From assembly GCF_910594005.1 (NCBI RefSeq), contig NC_057828.1, positions 10,490,235 to 10,554,234 on the forward strand: a stretch of 64,000 nt of DNA, given 5' to 3'. A program made the position numbers and the translations under genes. Source of the DNA: Cervus elaphus (Eukaryota > Chordata > Mammalia > Artiodactyla > Cervidae). Shown in pieces: positions 33,810 through 46,319 of this stretch; positions within the stretch are counted from its first letter, which is position 1; the number at the start of each line of letters is the position of its first letter. The notes beneath the pieces were generated by a model. The model saw nothing but the letters and a program-made list of their open reading frames with translations, made no database searches and was not told the origin of the DNA.

Positions 33810-34180
33810 TTTATACATGTATATATCAGTTTAAAAATACTCAATAGCAGCACATGAAAAGGTGCTCAGCATCACTAATCATCAGGGAAATGCAGTTAAA
33901 AAAACAAAACAAAACAAAACAAAACCAGATATACAAACAAGAAATGTTCGTGAGGATATGGAGAAAAGGGAACCTTTCTACATTGTTGGTGGGAAAGTAA
34001 ACTGAAACAGGCACTACATAAAACAGTATAAATATTGCTCAAAAAAACTAAAAATAGAGCTACCATATGATCCAACAGTTCCACTCGAGTTTATGTCTGA
34101 AAAAAACCAAAACCACCATTTCAAAAAAATACATGGATTCCACTGTTCATAGCAGCATTATTTACAATTGCCAAGGCATG
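33810..34180 (+). mobile_element. old L1 3' region, part 1 of a repeatedly interrupted element
   Basis: gctcagcatcactaatcatc, gttggtgggaaagtaaac and accatatgatccaacag follow the L1 ORF2-end order. It is interrupted at about 34180 by a BovB and resumes at 37250. An aaaac pentamer run lies at 33897-33924. Confidence 0.8.
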
Positions 34181-34483
34181 GCACCACTTCAGTATTCTTG
34201 CCTTGAGAACCTCATGAACAGTATGAAAAGGCATAAAGATAAGACACTGAAAGATGAACTCCCCAGGTCAGTAGGTGCCCAATATGGTACAGGAGATCAG
34301 TGAAGAAATAACTCCAAAAAGAATGAAGGAACGGAGCCAAAGCAAAAACAACACTCAGCTGTGGATGGGACTGGAGATAGAAGCAAGGTTCGATGCTATA
34401 AAGAGCAATACTGCAAAGGAACCTGGAATGTTAGGTCCATGAATCAAGGCAAATTGGAAGTGGTCAAACAGGAGATGACATGA

Positions 34484-35011
34484 GTGAACATCAACATTCT
34501 AGGAATCAGTGAACTAAGATGGACTGGAATGGATGAATTTAACTCAGATGACCATTATATCTACTACTGTGGGCAGGAATCCCTTAGAAGAAAAGGAGTA
34601 GCCATCATGGTCAAAAAAAGGGTCCGAAATGCAGTACTTGTATGCAGTCTCAAAAACGACCGAATGATCTCTGTTCGTTTCCAAGGCAAGCCATTCAATA
34701 TATTGGTAACCCATATCTATACCCCAATCAGTAATGCTGAAGGAGCTGAACTTGAATGGTTCTCTGAAAACGTACAAGACCTTCTAGACTTAATACCCAA
34801 AAAAGATGTCCTTCTCATTATAGAGGACTGGAATGCAAAAGTAGGAAGACAAGAAACACCTGGAGTAACAGGCAAATTTCGCCTTGGAGTACAGAATGAA
34901 GCAGGGCAAAGGCTAATAGAGTTCTGCCAAGGGAACACACTGGTCACAGCAAACACCCTCTTCCAACAACAGAAGAGAAGACTCTACACATGGACATCAC
35001 CAGATGGTTGA
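34484..35011 (+). pseudogene. BovB ORF2 endonuclease domain relic
   Basis: 175 codons of an apurinic/apyrimidinic-endonuclease-like domain, as in RTE-type LINEs. Visible: NINILGISELRWTGMDEFNS at the start (the E of ISELRW is the family's catalytic position), ESLRRKGVAIMV, and LIIEDWNAKVG where most copies have IIGDWNAKVG. It stops after the SPDG motif at a point mutation. Further on, the final SDH motif is changed (DCGSGQELL), so the nuclease active site is lost even without the stop. Confidence 0.88.
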
Positions 35012-35767
35012 CACCAAAATCAGATTAATAATATTCTTTGCAGCCAAAGATGGAGAAGCTCTATACAGTCAGGAAAAATAAAACTGGGAGCTGACTGTGG
35101 CTCAGGTCAGGAACTACTTGTTGCCAAATTCAGACTGAAATTGAAGAAAGTGGAGAAAACCACTAGACCATTTTAGGTATGACCTGAATCAAATCCCTTA
35201 TGACTATACAGTGGAAGTGAGAAATAGATTTAAGGGACTAGATCTGATAGATAGAGTGCTGGATGAACTATGGACAGAGGTTCGTGACATTGTACAGGAC
35301 AAGAATCAAGACCATCTCCAAGAAAAAGAAACGCAAAAAAGCAAAATGGTTGTCTGAGGAGGCCTTACAAATAGCTGTGAAAAGAAGGGAAGCGAAAAGC
35401 AAAGGAGAAAAGGAAAGATGAACCCGTCTGAATGCAGAGTTCCAAAGAATAGCAAGGAGAGATAAGAAAGCCTTCCTCAGTGATCAGTGCAAAGAAATAG
35501 AGGAAAAACAATTGAATGGGAAAGCCTAGAGATCTGTTCAAGAAAAACAGAGATACCAAGGGGAACATTTCATGCAAAGATGGTCTCAATAAAGGACAGA
35601 AATGGTATGGACCTAACAGAAGCAGAAGATATTAAGAGGTGGCAAGAATACACAGAATAACTGTGCAACAATATCTTCATGACCCAGATAATCATGAAGG
35701 TTTGACCACTCACCTATAGCCAGACATCCTGGAATGTGAAGTCAAGTGGGCCTTAGGAAGCATCACT

Positions 35768-37026
35768 ATGAATAAAGCTAGTGGAGGTGATGGAATTCCA
35801 GTTGAGCTATTTCAAATCCTGAAAGATGATGCTGTGAAAGTGCTGCAGTCAATATGCCAGCAAATTTGGAAAACTCAGCAGTGGCCACAGGACTGGAAAA
35901 GGTCAGTTTTCATTCCAATCCTAAAGAAAAACAATGCCAAAGAATGCTCAAAATACCTCATAATTGCACTCATCTCACACGCTAGTAAAGTAATGCTTAA
36001 AATTCTCCAAGCCAAGTTTCAGCAATACATGAGCCGTGGCTTTCCAGATGTTCAAGCCAGTTTTAGAAAAGGCAGAGGAACCAGAGATCAAATTGTCAAC
36101 ATCTGCTGGATCATAAAAAAAGCAAGAGAGTTTCATAAAAAAAAAAATCTATTTCTGTATTATTGACAATGCCAAAGCCTTTGACTGTGTGGATCACAAT
36201 AAACTGTGGAAAATTCTGAAGGAGACAGGAATACCAAACCACCTGATCTGCCTCTTGAGAAACCTGTATGCAGGTCAGGAAGCAACAGTTAGAACTGGAC
36301 ACGGAACAATAGACTGGTTCCAAATAGGAAAAGGAATACGTCAAGGCTGTATATTGGCACCCTGTTTATTTAACTTATATTCAGAGTACATCATGAGACA
36401 TGCTAGGCTTGAGGAAGCACAGGCTGGAATCAAGATTGCCGGGAGAAATAACAATAACCTCACATATGCAGATGACACCACCCTTATGGCAGAAAGTGAA
36501 GAGGAACTAAAAAGCCTCTTGATGAAAGTGAAAGAGGAGAGTGAAAATGTTGGCTTAAAGCTCACACTCAAAAAACTAAGATCATGGCATCTGGTCCCAT
36601 CACTTCATGGGAAATAGATGGGGAGACAGTGGAAACAGGTCAGACACTATTTTGGGGGGTTCCAAAATCACTGCAGATGGTGATTGCAGCCATGAAATTA
36701 AAAGATGCTTACTCCTTGATAGGAAAGTTATGATCAACCTAGACAGCATATTAAAAAGCACAGACATTACTTTGTCAACAAAGGTCTGTCTAGTCAAGGC
36801 TATAGTTTTTCCAGTGGTCATGTATGGATGTGAGAGTTGCACTATAAAGAAAGCTGAGTGCCAAAGAATTGATGCTTTTGAACTGTGGTGCTGGAGAAAA
36901 CTCTTGAGAGTCCCTTGGACTGCAAGGAGATCCAACCAGTCCATCCTAAAAGAGATCAGTCCTGGATGTTCATTGGAAGGGCTGATGTTGAAGCTGAAAC
37001 TCCAATTCTTTGGCCACCTGATGTGA
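35768..37026 (+). pseudogene. BovB ORF2 reverse transcriptase relic
   Basis: Three frames (35768-36166, 36189-36617, 36607-37026) carry the reverse transcriptase in order: GDGIPVELFQILKDDAVKVL, FRKGRGTRDQIVNICW, AFDCVDHNKLW in a shifted frame, IRQGCILAPCLFNL, NNLTYADDTTLM (catalytic YADD intact), then the C-terminal region with MYGCESCTIKKAECQ. A run of A residues at 36140-36147 causes the first frameshift, and a second lies near 36640. Confidence 0.88.
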
Positions 37027-37249
37027 AGAGCTCATTTGAAAAGACCCTGATGCTGGGAAAGATTGAGGGCAGGAGAAGAAGGGGATGACAGAGGATGAGA
37101 TGGTTGTATGGCATCACCGACTCAATGGACATGGGTTTGGGTGGACTATGGGAGTTGGTGATGGACAGGGAGGCCTGGTGTGCTGCAGTTCATGGGTTCG
37201 CAAAGAATCGGACATGACTGAGCGACTGAAATGAACTAAACTGAACTGA

Positions 37250-37378
37250 CGATATGAAAGTAACGTAAGTGTTTGTCATCAGATGACTGAATAAAAAAGA
37301 TGTGGTATATGTGTGCATATATATATGTGTATGTATATATATGTGTATATATATGTGTATATATATGTGTATATATGT

Positions 37379-37409
<31 letters not shown>

Positions 37410-37676
37410 GAGGGTGGATTTGGAGAATTTTATATCAGTGAAATAAATCAGAGAAAGATACTATCACTTTTATGTGGAATCTCAGTAACACAACAAACTA
37501 GTGAATGTAACAAAAAAGAAGCAGACCCACAGATATAAAGAACAAACTAGTTTACCTGTGGGGAGAGGGTGGGGGCGTGCAGAATAATGATGGGTGATTA
37601 AGAAATAAATCTGCTATGTATCAAATAAATAAGCTACAGAGATATATTGTACTACATGGGGAAAATAGCCAGTATT
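37250..37676 (+). mobile_element. old L1, part 2
   Basis: Resumes the element of 33810-34180 (catcagatgactgaataaaa) and runs through the 3' UTR to gggaaaatagccagtatt. Confidence 0.75.
37306..37410. repeat. TATATG/TG microsatellite
   Basis: Compound tatatgtg and (tg)n run, about 100 bp, inside the old L1 3' UTR. Confidence 0.95.
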
Positions 37677-38556
37677 TTTTTTTCCTATTTTTTAATTTTT
37701 TTACTTTACAGTATTGTATTGGTTTTGCCATACACTGACATGAATCCGCCATGGGTGTACATGTGTTCCCCATCCAGAACGCCCCTCCCACCTCCCTCCC
37801 CATCACCTCTCTCTGGGTCATCCCAGTGCACCAGCCCCGAGCTCCCTGTATCATGCATCAAAACTGGACTGGCGATCCATTTCACATATGATAATTTACA
37901 TGCTTGAAAGCCATTCTCCCATTATCATCCCACCCTCGCCCTCTCCCAAAGAGTTCAAAAGACTGCTCTATACATCTGTGTCTCTTTTGATGTCTCGCAT
38001 ACAGGGTTATCATTACCATCTTTCTAAATTCCATATATATGCGTTAATATACTGTATTGGTGCTTATCTTTCTGGCTTACTTCAGTCTGTATAATAGGCT
38101 CCAATTTCATCCACCTCATTAGAACTGATTCAAATGTATTCTTTTTAATGGCTGAATCATATTCTATTGTGTATATGTACCACAGCTTTCTTATCCATTC
38201 GTCTGCTGATGGGCATCTAGGTTGCTTCCTTGTCCTGGCTATTATAAACAGTGTTGTGATGAACATTGGGGTGCATGTGTCTCTTTCACTTCTGGTTTCC
38301 TCGGTGTGTATGCCCAGCAGTGGGATTGCTGGGTCATATGGCACTTCTATTTGCAGTTTTTTTTTTTTAAGGAATCTCCACACTGTTCTCCATAGTGGCT
38401 GTACTAGTTTTCATTCCCACCAACAGTGTAAAAGGCTTCCCTTTTCTCCACAACCTCTCCAGCATTTATTGCTTGTACAATTTTGGATAGCAGCCATTCT
38501 TGACTGGCGTGAAATAGAACCTCATTGTGGTTTTGATTTGCATTTCTATGATAATG
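37677..38556 (-). mobile_element. young L1 3' end, reverse
   Basis: 880 bp starting with the complement of a poly-A tail and running to the ORF2 C-terminal coding region (complement of gagaaatgcaaatcaaaacc). It sits inside the old L1, with agtatt on both sides (37671-37676 and 38557-38562) as likely target-site duplication. Confidence 0.9.
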
Positions 38557-38562
38557 AGTATT

Positions 38563-38640
38563 GTTGTATAGTAACTGTAAATGGAGTATAACGTTTAAAA
38601 ACTATGAATCACTATGTTGCACACCTGTAACTTATATAAC
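38563..38640 (+). mobile_element. old L1, part 3
   Basis: Short continuation (gtaactgtaaatggagtata, cacctgtaacttatataa), again interrupted at 38641 by a SINE and finished at 38864-38912. Confidence 0.8.
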
Positions 38641-38863
38641 GGGGCTTCTCTGGTGGTAGCTCAGTGGTAACGAATCTGTCTGCAGTGCAGGAGACACAGG
38701 AGATGTTTCCATCCCAGGGTCAGGAAGATCCCATAGAGAAGTCAATGGCAGCACACTCCAGTATTCTTGCCTGGGAAATCTCATGAAAAGAGAAGCCTGG
38801 CAGGTTACAGTCCATGGGGTCGCAAAAGAGTTGGCATGGCTGAGCGAATAAAACAGCAACAAC
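38641..38863 (+). mobile_element. Bov-tA-type SINE
   Basis: Complete forward SINE with an aacagcaacaac tail, inserted in the last bases of the old L1 3' UTR. Confidence 0.92.
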
Positions 38864-38912
38864 AAATTATAAAATATTGTACATCAGCTGTACTTCAATA
38901 AAAGATGTCAGT
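38864..38912 (+). mobile_element. old L1, part 4 (3' end)
   Basis: ttataaaatattgtacatca followed by gtacttcaataaaagatg, the end of the old L1 3' UTR with its polyadenylation-like signal. Confidence 0.75.
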
Positions 38913-39490
38913 AGCAGAGATAGTGCTTCAACACATGTGAGACAGGAACAGTGACCTCCTGGCATAAAGTCAAGGGTGAGGTAATTGCAGTTGGAACTCC
39001 TGCCTCCACCACTGTAAGCCTTTTCACAAGTAAACACAAACATGCAGGAAACCGTATACAGAGGTTGTGAGATAAAGCATGCTGTCTCCTGCCAATGTTG
39101 TTCTAGCAAGGAAACACTTTCTTCATTCCCACGTCAGAAAGCATGGCCTCTGTGTCCCTACAGCTCCTGCACGTGTCTCCCAATGCAGGGCACATGCTTG
39201 TAAGGACTCATGGATCCGGGTACAATTTGCATGGTCATCACTTTCCCTTTTAGCCTTAGAGGCCCTGTGATGAAGGAGGTCAAGGGTGTTTTGTTCTTTC
39301 TAGCTCTGCTCACCTGAAGGGTGATGGGGTCATGATGAAAATTCAAATACACTTCTGTAGGCGGTAATCCATTTCTGGATCTTCCCCACAACTCTGAATC
39401 CATAAAGCTCTCTTTAAAATGGCATTCTCCTTAAGTTTGGCACCAAAACTGAAATGGCAGAAAACTTGACCTGACTGAATAAAATACATT
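38913..39490. other. no recognised feature
   Basis: Unique-looking sequence. Short frames only; no splice-bounded exon that I trust. Confidence 0.35.
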
Positions 39491-39830
39491 TCTACCTTTT
39501 TTTTTTTTTAACCCTCCTCTGACATTTGTTTCTACTAGAATGTAGAAACACACTAGAATGTGTGTAGTGGTGTCTCATTGTAGATTTAATTTGTATTTCC
39601 TAACAATGAACTGTGATGAATACATTTATGCATGCTTACATATCTTCTTTGGAGAAATGTCTATTCAAATATTTTGCCATGTGTAAGTGTGTATTATTTC
39701 TGATTTCTAAGATTTCACTATAAATTCTGGATGTCAGTCTGCTATTGGGTAAATGATTTGCAAATATTTTCACCATGTCATTGGGCTTGTCTTTTTTTTT
39801 TTTTTTTTTTAATCTACCCTAGACACCAAA
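39491..39830 (-). mobile_element. probable old L1 fragment, reverse
   Basis: The sequence between two T runs resembles the complement of an L1 ORF2 end and 3' UTR (ttgtagatttaatttgtatt, tggagaaatgtctattcaaa). Assigned from pattern only. Poly-T runs at 39498-39509 and 39792-39810. Confidence 0.5.
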
Positions 39831-41284
39831 TGTAAGAGCTAAAATTACTTTTAAGAGGATAAAACATAGGATAAAATATTTGTGAGTTTGAACTACATAC
39901 AGAGTTCTTAGATATGACACACACACACAAAAAACATGAGTAATGAAACAAAATTTAGTAAATTGGACAATAAAATTAGTTTTTCATTTCAACAGACACT
40001 GTGAGAGAAATATTTTAAAACTGGATTATGTTGATTGATCAACTTAATATCAAGAAAAATAATGGCTAGTGAACAAACTAATGATATAGACAAATCTCAC
40101 ACAAGACAGTCAGTAAAACCTGGTATAAAAACAGTAGGAAAAAAGAGGGCTACAGTGAGGCATGGGTTTGTTTTTATTGTATGAGAGTAATGGGAGTAAC
40201 TTTTCCAGTGAACTTGGAAATATCTATGAAACTGTTGATTTCCCCTAAAACAGAAATTAGTAAATTGATGTAGACAGAGTTCAGTTTTAACATGGGGCCA
40301 TTGAAGGTTTAAAGAAGACCACAGGTTGACTGCCACTTGGACCAGGAGCTGGTTGCACCGGTGAGGGAGGAGCCTGATGGTCTTGAAGTGCAGCTAGGAA
40401 GGCAGAGAGGCATTAGGAATGTGAAGGCAGCTGGAGAAGAGAAAGCGGGATGAGGGTCAGACCGGGCAGGCAGGTGTGGAGGTAAAATGATGAAAGGCAA
40501 GCCCGTGTGGCAGGAGGGGGTCAGAGGTCAAGGCCTTCCTCACTGCAGAGTGCACAGACAGGTGACAAGCGCCCTGCTGAGGGGGCGAGGCAGTGGGGGC
40601 CTCTCTGAGGCGCCACTGGCCCCACCTGTCAACACTGAACCTTCCCACTCCTGTGGGCTCCGTGACTTCACTTCTAGGGGTGTTTCCTGTAGTTACCTTG
40701 GCCCAGGAGGTCTAAAACCTAGTTTCTTTGCACCATTTTCTGAAAGGGAAATGTTGGAAAAGATCCTAAATGTCTCTTAATAAGGATCTCCAAGTGGAAA
40801 TCCATGAACATATCAGGATTCCCTGGAGAGGATGGGGAAGTGGTCCAACATGTCTTTCGAAGTGAACAGACTAAATTCTGGGGGAGAATCTCCAGCAGCG
40901 CTTGAAACTGCAGATTAAATGTGTGCACTGAGCACAGAACGTGGACGCAGCGAGGGCAGAGCATGCACTGCTGAGACTGCGGGGTGTTAAAGAAAGAAGC
41001 TTTTTGGTAGTCGAGAACAAAAAATTCAAGTGACATATACTACACAAAAATAAGAATTTCATCAACCTTTTTGTAATAATTTGTACACACAAAAAATGGA
41101 GTATTACATTTATAAAAAGAGCAGTAAGCTAAGAGTTTTCACACTCAGGAAAAGTTCAATGCACTGATCCACATCCAAAGACATGAAAAGTCTTGAGAAA
41201 ATACTATACTTAGGAAGGCACTGGCCTAAGGACAAGTAGTAAGTTCTAATTTGCAGCGATTTTTCAGTTAAGACTTAGGGTTGA
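39831..41284. other. no recognised gene; GC-richer island 40330-40700
   Basis: AT-rich flanks around a moderately GC-rich block (40330-40700) with several short frames on both strands. None has a convincing start, splice context or recognised domain. Confidence 0.35.
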
Positions 41285-41400
41285 AAAGATACACGCACTC
41301 CAATGTTCACTGCAGCACTATTTACAACAGCCAGGACATGGAGCACCAACACATCTTATATGTAATATATATGAATAAGGAAATACTGGCAATTAAATGT
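41285..41400 (+). mobile_element. L1 ORF2-end fragment
   Basis: cactccaatgttcactgcag then tttacaacagccaggacatg, the characteristic L1 ORF2 C-terminal coding words. Confidence 0.75.
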
Positions 41401-42091
41401 GTTAATTAAATATGTGACAATAACTAGCAATATTAATCAATTAAATATGTGCCAATTAAAATGTAATGGATGAAGTCTACCTCACTATTCCTAAAGGCCT
41501 GAAACTACTCTTGAGGTATTGATGTTTTTGATTTTTTAATCTCCTTTTCCCACTACCTGCAAACATTTTTAATTTCCTTTTTCAACTACCTTTTCTTTCT
41601 TACTCTCAGCCATCATTTTAATTTTTCATGATTATTAACTTTGTGGAAGTTTCTTGCTAGCCTTGACTGTGTTGGAGTCACTGGTTTTACTAATTAGACT
41701 TAGAAGGACAATGCAGTTCCCCCAGAAATCTTCTGAATTCCAGATACATGTCTTTACAACCAATATGTGGCAGGATCCATCACTCCACCCAGAATAATAA
41801 CCCACACCATTGTCAGTTGTTTTCAGAGCCATGAAACATGTAGCATGTGAACTACCTAGCTTGTAGCTCAATGCCCAGATCCATCTAAATCCTTCCACAT
41901 ATAAACTCAGCTGACATTTAAGGGTGAGAATTTTTCCTAATTAATGCTCTAAATTTCATGTAAGAAATTTATGCTTTTAATTCAGTTACTGCTTAATTAA
42001 AACCACAGGATTAGGTGGGTCTTGTGTGTGTAGATTGCTATATTCTACAACTATAAAATGCAAAAGATTACTTAGAGAGTGATTTTTAAAA
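41401..42091. other. no recognised feature
   Basis: AT-rich. A minus-strand 87-codon frame at 41635-41898 has no support beyond length. Confidence 0.35.
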
Positions 42092-42315
42092 GGCTGTGCT
42101 GTGAATGCATGTTCAGTTGTATCTGACTCTTTGCAACCCCATGGACTGTAGCCTGCCAGGCTCCTCTGTCCATGGAATTTTCCAGGCAAGAATGCTGGAG
42201 TGGGTTGTCATTTATTACTCCAGGATATCTTGCCAACCCAGGGTCAAACTCAAAACTCTTGTATCTCCTGCAGTGGCAGGCAGATTAATTACCGCTGTGC
42301 CACCTAGGAACCCCT
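42092..42315 (-). mobile_element. Bov-tA-type SINE
   Basis: Reverse SINE (gttgtatctgactctttgca, gtagcctgccaggctcctct). Similar tttaaaa words flank it. Confidence 0.9.
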
Positions 42316-42497
42316 TTAAAATGCATCAAAGCCTTTTTATCATGCTTGGGCTGAAAATATGAAATCCCAAACTAGTAATTTCTATCTATAGGTGATTCTA
42401 TATTGACAAAAGTAACCAGCCTACCAAGTCTTGTAGTGGCCAACCTTTTACATTTGTTGTTGTTATTTTGTTTTGTTTTGGTAAAAGTTAGCCTTCT

Positions 42498-42715
42498 GGA
42501 CTTCCCAGGTGGCTCAGCAGTAAAGAATCCACCTGTAATGAAGGAGACACAGGTTTGATCCCTGGGTTGGGAAGATCCACTGGAGAAGGAAATGGCTACT
42601 CACTCCATTATTCTTGCCTGGGGTCCCATGGGAAATCCCATGGACAGAGGAGCCTGGCAGGCTTCAGTCCATGGTGTCACAAAGAGTGGAACATGACTGC
42701 GTATCTGAGCACAAT
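42498..42715 (+). mobile_element. Bov-tA-type SINE
   Basis: Forward SINE starting ggacttcccaggtggctcag. It forms an inverted pair with 42092-42315, about 180 bp apart. Confidence 0.9.
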
Positions 42716-43660
42716 TCAGTTAGCCTCCCTAAGCCATGTCTTCAAAGGACACTTTATTCGAGCATGTGAAAATTTAAGGAGTTACTTGGAACACCATGCC
42801 TGGAAAGTCAGTATACATTGTTCACTAAGAATAGATCAGTCTCTAACATACAGTTCTCATTTTCCGTTTTTTATTTTCCAGTTCTTAGAGACATGTACCA
42901 CTCTATCTTGTTTCATTCATATTTTTTTAAAGAAACCAAAAACTATTTTAGGTACTTCAAGCAAAAATAAATTAAATATAGAAAAAGAGTGCTTACAAAA
43001 CCACTAGAAGCCTTGGATGAGTGAGTCACTAGATATTTCTGTTTTTTGGTTTTGTTTGTTTGTTTGTTTGTTTAAGTTCAGTGAATGGCTTTCGTGTACT
43101 TTTGTCACCAGAGTTTCCAGTGAACCTAAATGATGCCCTCTTGGCAGGAAGTAAGGGCACAATGCTCAGAGCACCAGTTCTTCCCTGACCAAGAGGAAGA
43201 TGTAGGGACACCCAGCAGCCTCTTTCACTGCAGCCCAGAGACTGGCAACTAATCAATCGCAGTGTTCAGCATCTTGAAAACTAGATAATGACATCTTTTG
43301 CCATTATTTCATATGGAAAATTGCCTTTGAAAAGCTTTTCTAAGATCAGCATGTTTTCAGAAATGCCTCCCTCAGTAGTCAAGTGTACCTGCCTTCCATA
43401 CTAAGCTCCCTCTTCCTTTCTAGCCTTCAGGATCGTTATTATGGACCTCTATTTCAATCCCTAACACTGCTGTTTCAGAGCAATATGCATTCATGGTTTG
43501 ACTGGAAGTATTAGAAGCCAAGTAAAGTCATATCAAACTATGAGTTTTCAGAGCATTTTGAGACTCTTTACTAAATGAATAATTGATATTTTTGTGTTCT
43601 TCAAGGAAGCTACCTGTGTCCTCTCTTGCATCAATGATCGCTTATAATCAGAACTTGTTT
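42716..43660. other. no recognised feature
   Basis: AT-rich, with a (TTTG)n run at 43050-43074. No gene or repeat family recognised otherwise. Confidence 0.35.
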
Positions 43661-43670
43661 TATGAGTTCT

Positions 43671-45125
43671 TCAGTTCAGTCACTCAGTCGTGTCCGACTC
43701 TTTGTGATCCCATGATTCACAGCACGCCTGTCCTCCCTGTCCATCACCAACTCCTGGAGTCCACCCAAACCCATGTCCATCGAGTCGATGATGCCATCCA
43801 GCCATCTCATTCTCTGTTGTCCCCTTCTCCTAGTGCCCTCAATCTTTCCCAGTGTCAGGGTCTTTTCCAACGAGTCAGCTCTTCGCATCAGGTGGCCAAA
43901 GTATTGGAGCTTCAGCTTCAACATCAGTCTGTCCAATGAACACCCAGGTGTGATCTCCCTTAGGATGGACTGATTTCATCTCCTTGTAGTCAAAGGAACT
44001 CTGTCTTCTCCAACACCACAGTTCAAAAGCATCAATTTTTCAGTGTTCAGCTTTCTTTATAGCCCAAATCTCACATCCATACATGACCACTGGAAAAACT
44101 ATAGCCTTCACTAGACAGACCTTTCTTGAAAAATAATGTCTCTGCTTTTTAATATGCTATCTAGGTTGGTCACAACTTTCCTATCAAGGAGTAAGCATCT
44201 TTTAATTTCATGGCTGCAACCACCATCTGCAGTGATTCTGGAACCCAGAAAAATAAATTCAGCCACTGTTTCCACTGTTTCCCCATCTATCTGCCATGAA
44301 GTGATGGAACTGGATACCATGATCTTAGTTTTCTGAATGTTGAGTTTAAAGCGAACTTTTTCACTCTCCTCTTTCACCTTCATCAAGAGGCTCTTTAGAT
44401 CTTCTCCACTTTCTACCATAAGGGTGGTGTCATCTGCATATCTGAGGTTATTGGTATTTCTCCCAGCAATCTTGATTCCAGCTTGTGCTTCCTCCAGACC
44501 AGCATTTCTCATCATGTACTCTGCATATATGTTAAATAAGCAGGGTGACAATATACAGCCTTGATGTACTCCTTTTCCTATTTGGAACCAGTCTGTTGTT
44601 CCATGTCCAGTTCGAACTGTTGCTTCCTGACCTGCATATAGGTTTCTCAAGAGGCCACTTAGGGGGTCTGGTATGTCCATCTCTTTCAGAATTTTCCACA
44701 ATTTGTTGTGATCCACACAATCAAAGGCTTTGGCATAGTCAATAAAGCAGAAATAGATGTTGTTCTGGAACTCTCTTGATTTTTTGATGATCCAGTGGAT
44801 GTTGGCAATTTGATCTCTGGCTCCTCTGCCTTTTCTAAAACCAGCTTGAACATCTGGGAGTTCACAGTTCATGTCTTGCTGAAGCCTGGCTTGGAGAATT
44901 TTAAGCATTAATTTACTAGAGTTTGAGATGAGTGCTATTGTGCAGTAGTTTGAGCATTCTTTGGCATTTTCTTTCTTAGGGATTGGAATGAAAACTGACC
45001 TTTTCCAGTCCTGTGGCCACTGCTGAGTTTTCCAAATTTGCTGGCATATTGACTGCAGCACTTTCACAGCATCATCTTTCAGGATTTGAAATAGCTCAAC
45101 TGGAATTCCATCACCTACACTAGCT
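43671..45125 (-). mobile_element. BovB LINE, 5'-truncated, with target-site duplication
   Basis: 1455 bp. Perfect 10-bp direct repeats tatgagttct flank it (43661-43670 and 45126-45135), so both ends are exact. Truncated within the reverse transcriptase fingers region. Confidence 0.96.
44111..45067 (-). pseudogene. BovB reverse transcriptase fragment, long open frame
   Basis: 318 codons without interruption. Motifs by residue: WKRSVFIPIPKK at 21-32, GFRKGRGARDQIANIHW at 76-92, FIDYAKAFDCVDH at 108-120 (first catalytic Asp present), the region HQGCILSPCLFN around 168-179, YADD at 210-213 (catalytic pair intact), and FIFLGSRITADG near 272-283. It lacks the endonuclease and the N-terminal half through truncation, and the C-terminus is frameshifted. 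It is the best-preserved reverse transcriptase core in the window. Confidence 0.9.
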
Positions 45126-45135
45126 TATGAGTTCT

Positions 45136-46319
45136 ATGCCTTGACAATCATGATTCTTACTGTTTTTTGTAAAAAAAAATACTTTCTTAGAGTAAAAAAA
45201 TTCATCATTCATCATGAATATTGTGACTTTTAATACTCTCAATATCAACTGTCCCTAATATGGTGAGTTTCACTCATTTTGAATAATGCATTTAACTAAC
45301 ATCCTCTTATAGAATGAAGTATGTTAAAATGCTTATCATGAATGGTGGTCTCTACATTTCTTATCCCTCAACATTTTAAGAGTTTCTCAGGATTGTGTGC
45401 TCCAATATTCCAAGAATTTTTATTTTATTTTTTTGAATTCCAATAGCATTGCCAAGTTTAATTTGATTCAAACAATAGTTCCTTTTTAAAATGACATATT
45501 GTCCTATCCTCAAGTTAAAATATTATCTTATCTAATCTTCCAACAAAATATGCATAACTTCCTTTCATAATTACTACAAATTAAGTCATCAGGGAAATAC
45601 TCTGCTAAGGAAAAAAAGGCATGCTATAGGTTTCAACTATAGAACCGAATACAGTGAAATATATTATGGCTAAACTGAATTGCTTTCAGCTTTTATAGAC
45701 ATTGGCATGAATAACACATATTTTTTATAAGTTTTGCTGCAATAATATTCCATTGTACAATTTAAAAGATTGTATTCCTTAACTAATTTAATCAGAATCC
45801 GTTGTAATGTTCTTAATGAACTGATAATGTATTTCAGGAGTATAAAACAGGAATCTACTCTGACTTTTCTCTTATGTGTTTTTTGCATTAATATATTGAA
45901 AAAGCTTAAAACATGCTGAAAAATAATGTCCTCCTTCATAATGATACCAATATTCTAGCACCTTATATTGAACTTTGTCATAATTATCACCTTTAGGTGA
46001 ACTAATGTCATTAAAGAATATTGAATTGGTTGAAATAAACCACGTTACATAGGAAAAAATGTAGCAGTCCACAGTCTCAGGAGAAACATTTGACCTGCAT
46101 TTGAATGCTGTGTCGCCTCAGACATGTTTGCCATGGGGTGAGGTATAATCACACCCATTTTAGGAGAATATGCAAGCAGAGATGGAGAGTGTACTTCATA
46201 ATATACACATGAGCAATGGCTGGAATTTCCAAGTTCTAATGAAGTGTGTGATATTTTTTTTTGCAAGTATTAACTCTCTGGCTTCAGTTTCCCACTGCAT
46301 TCACAAGATTTCTGACATT
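45136..46319. other. no recognised feature
   Basis: Very AT-rich, with short frames on both strands and no repeat or gene recognised. Confidence 0.35.

Larger units (their letters stand above)
34181..37249 (+). mobile_element. BovB LINE, near full length
   Basis: 3.07 kb from the 5' UTR/ORF start region (ccacttcagtattcttgcc) to the 3' end (gagcgactgaaatgaac). It lacks the 5' tandem repeats. It is inserted within an old L1. Confidence 0.93.

Noticed and set aside
37302..37538. 78-codon frame of alternating Tyr/Cys/Ile/Met
   Set aside because: Translation of a TATATG/TG microsatellite inside an old L1 3' UTR.
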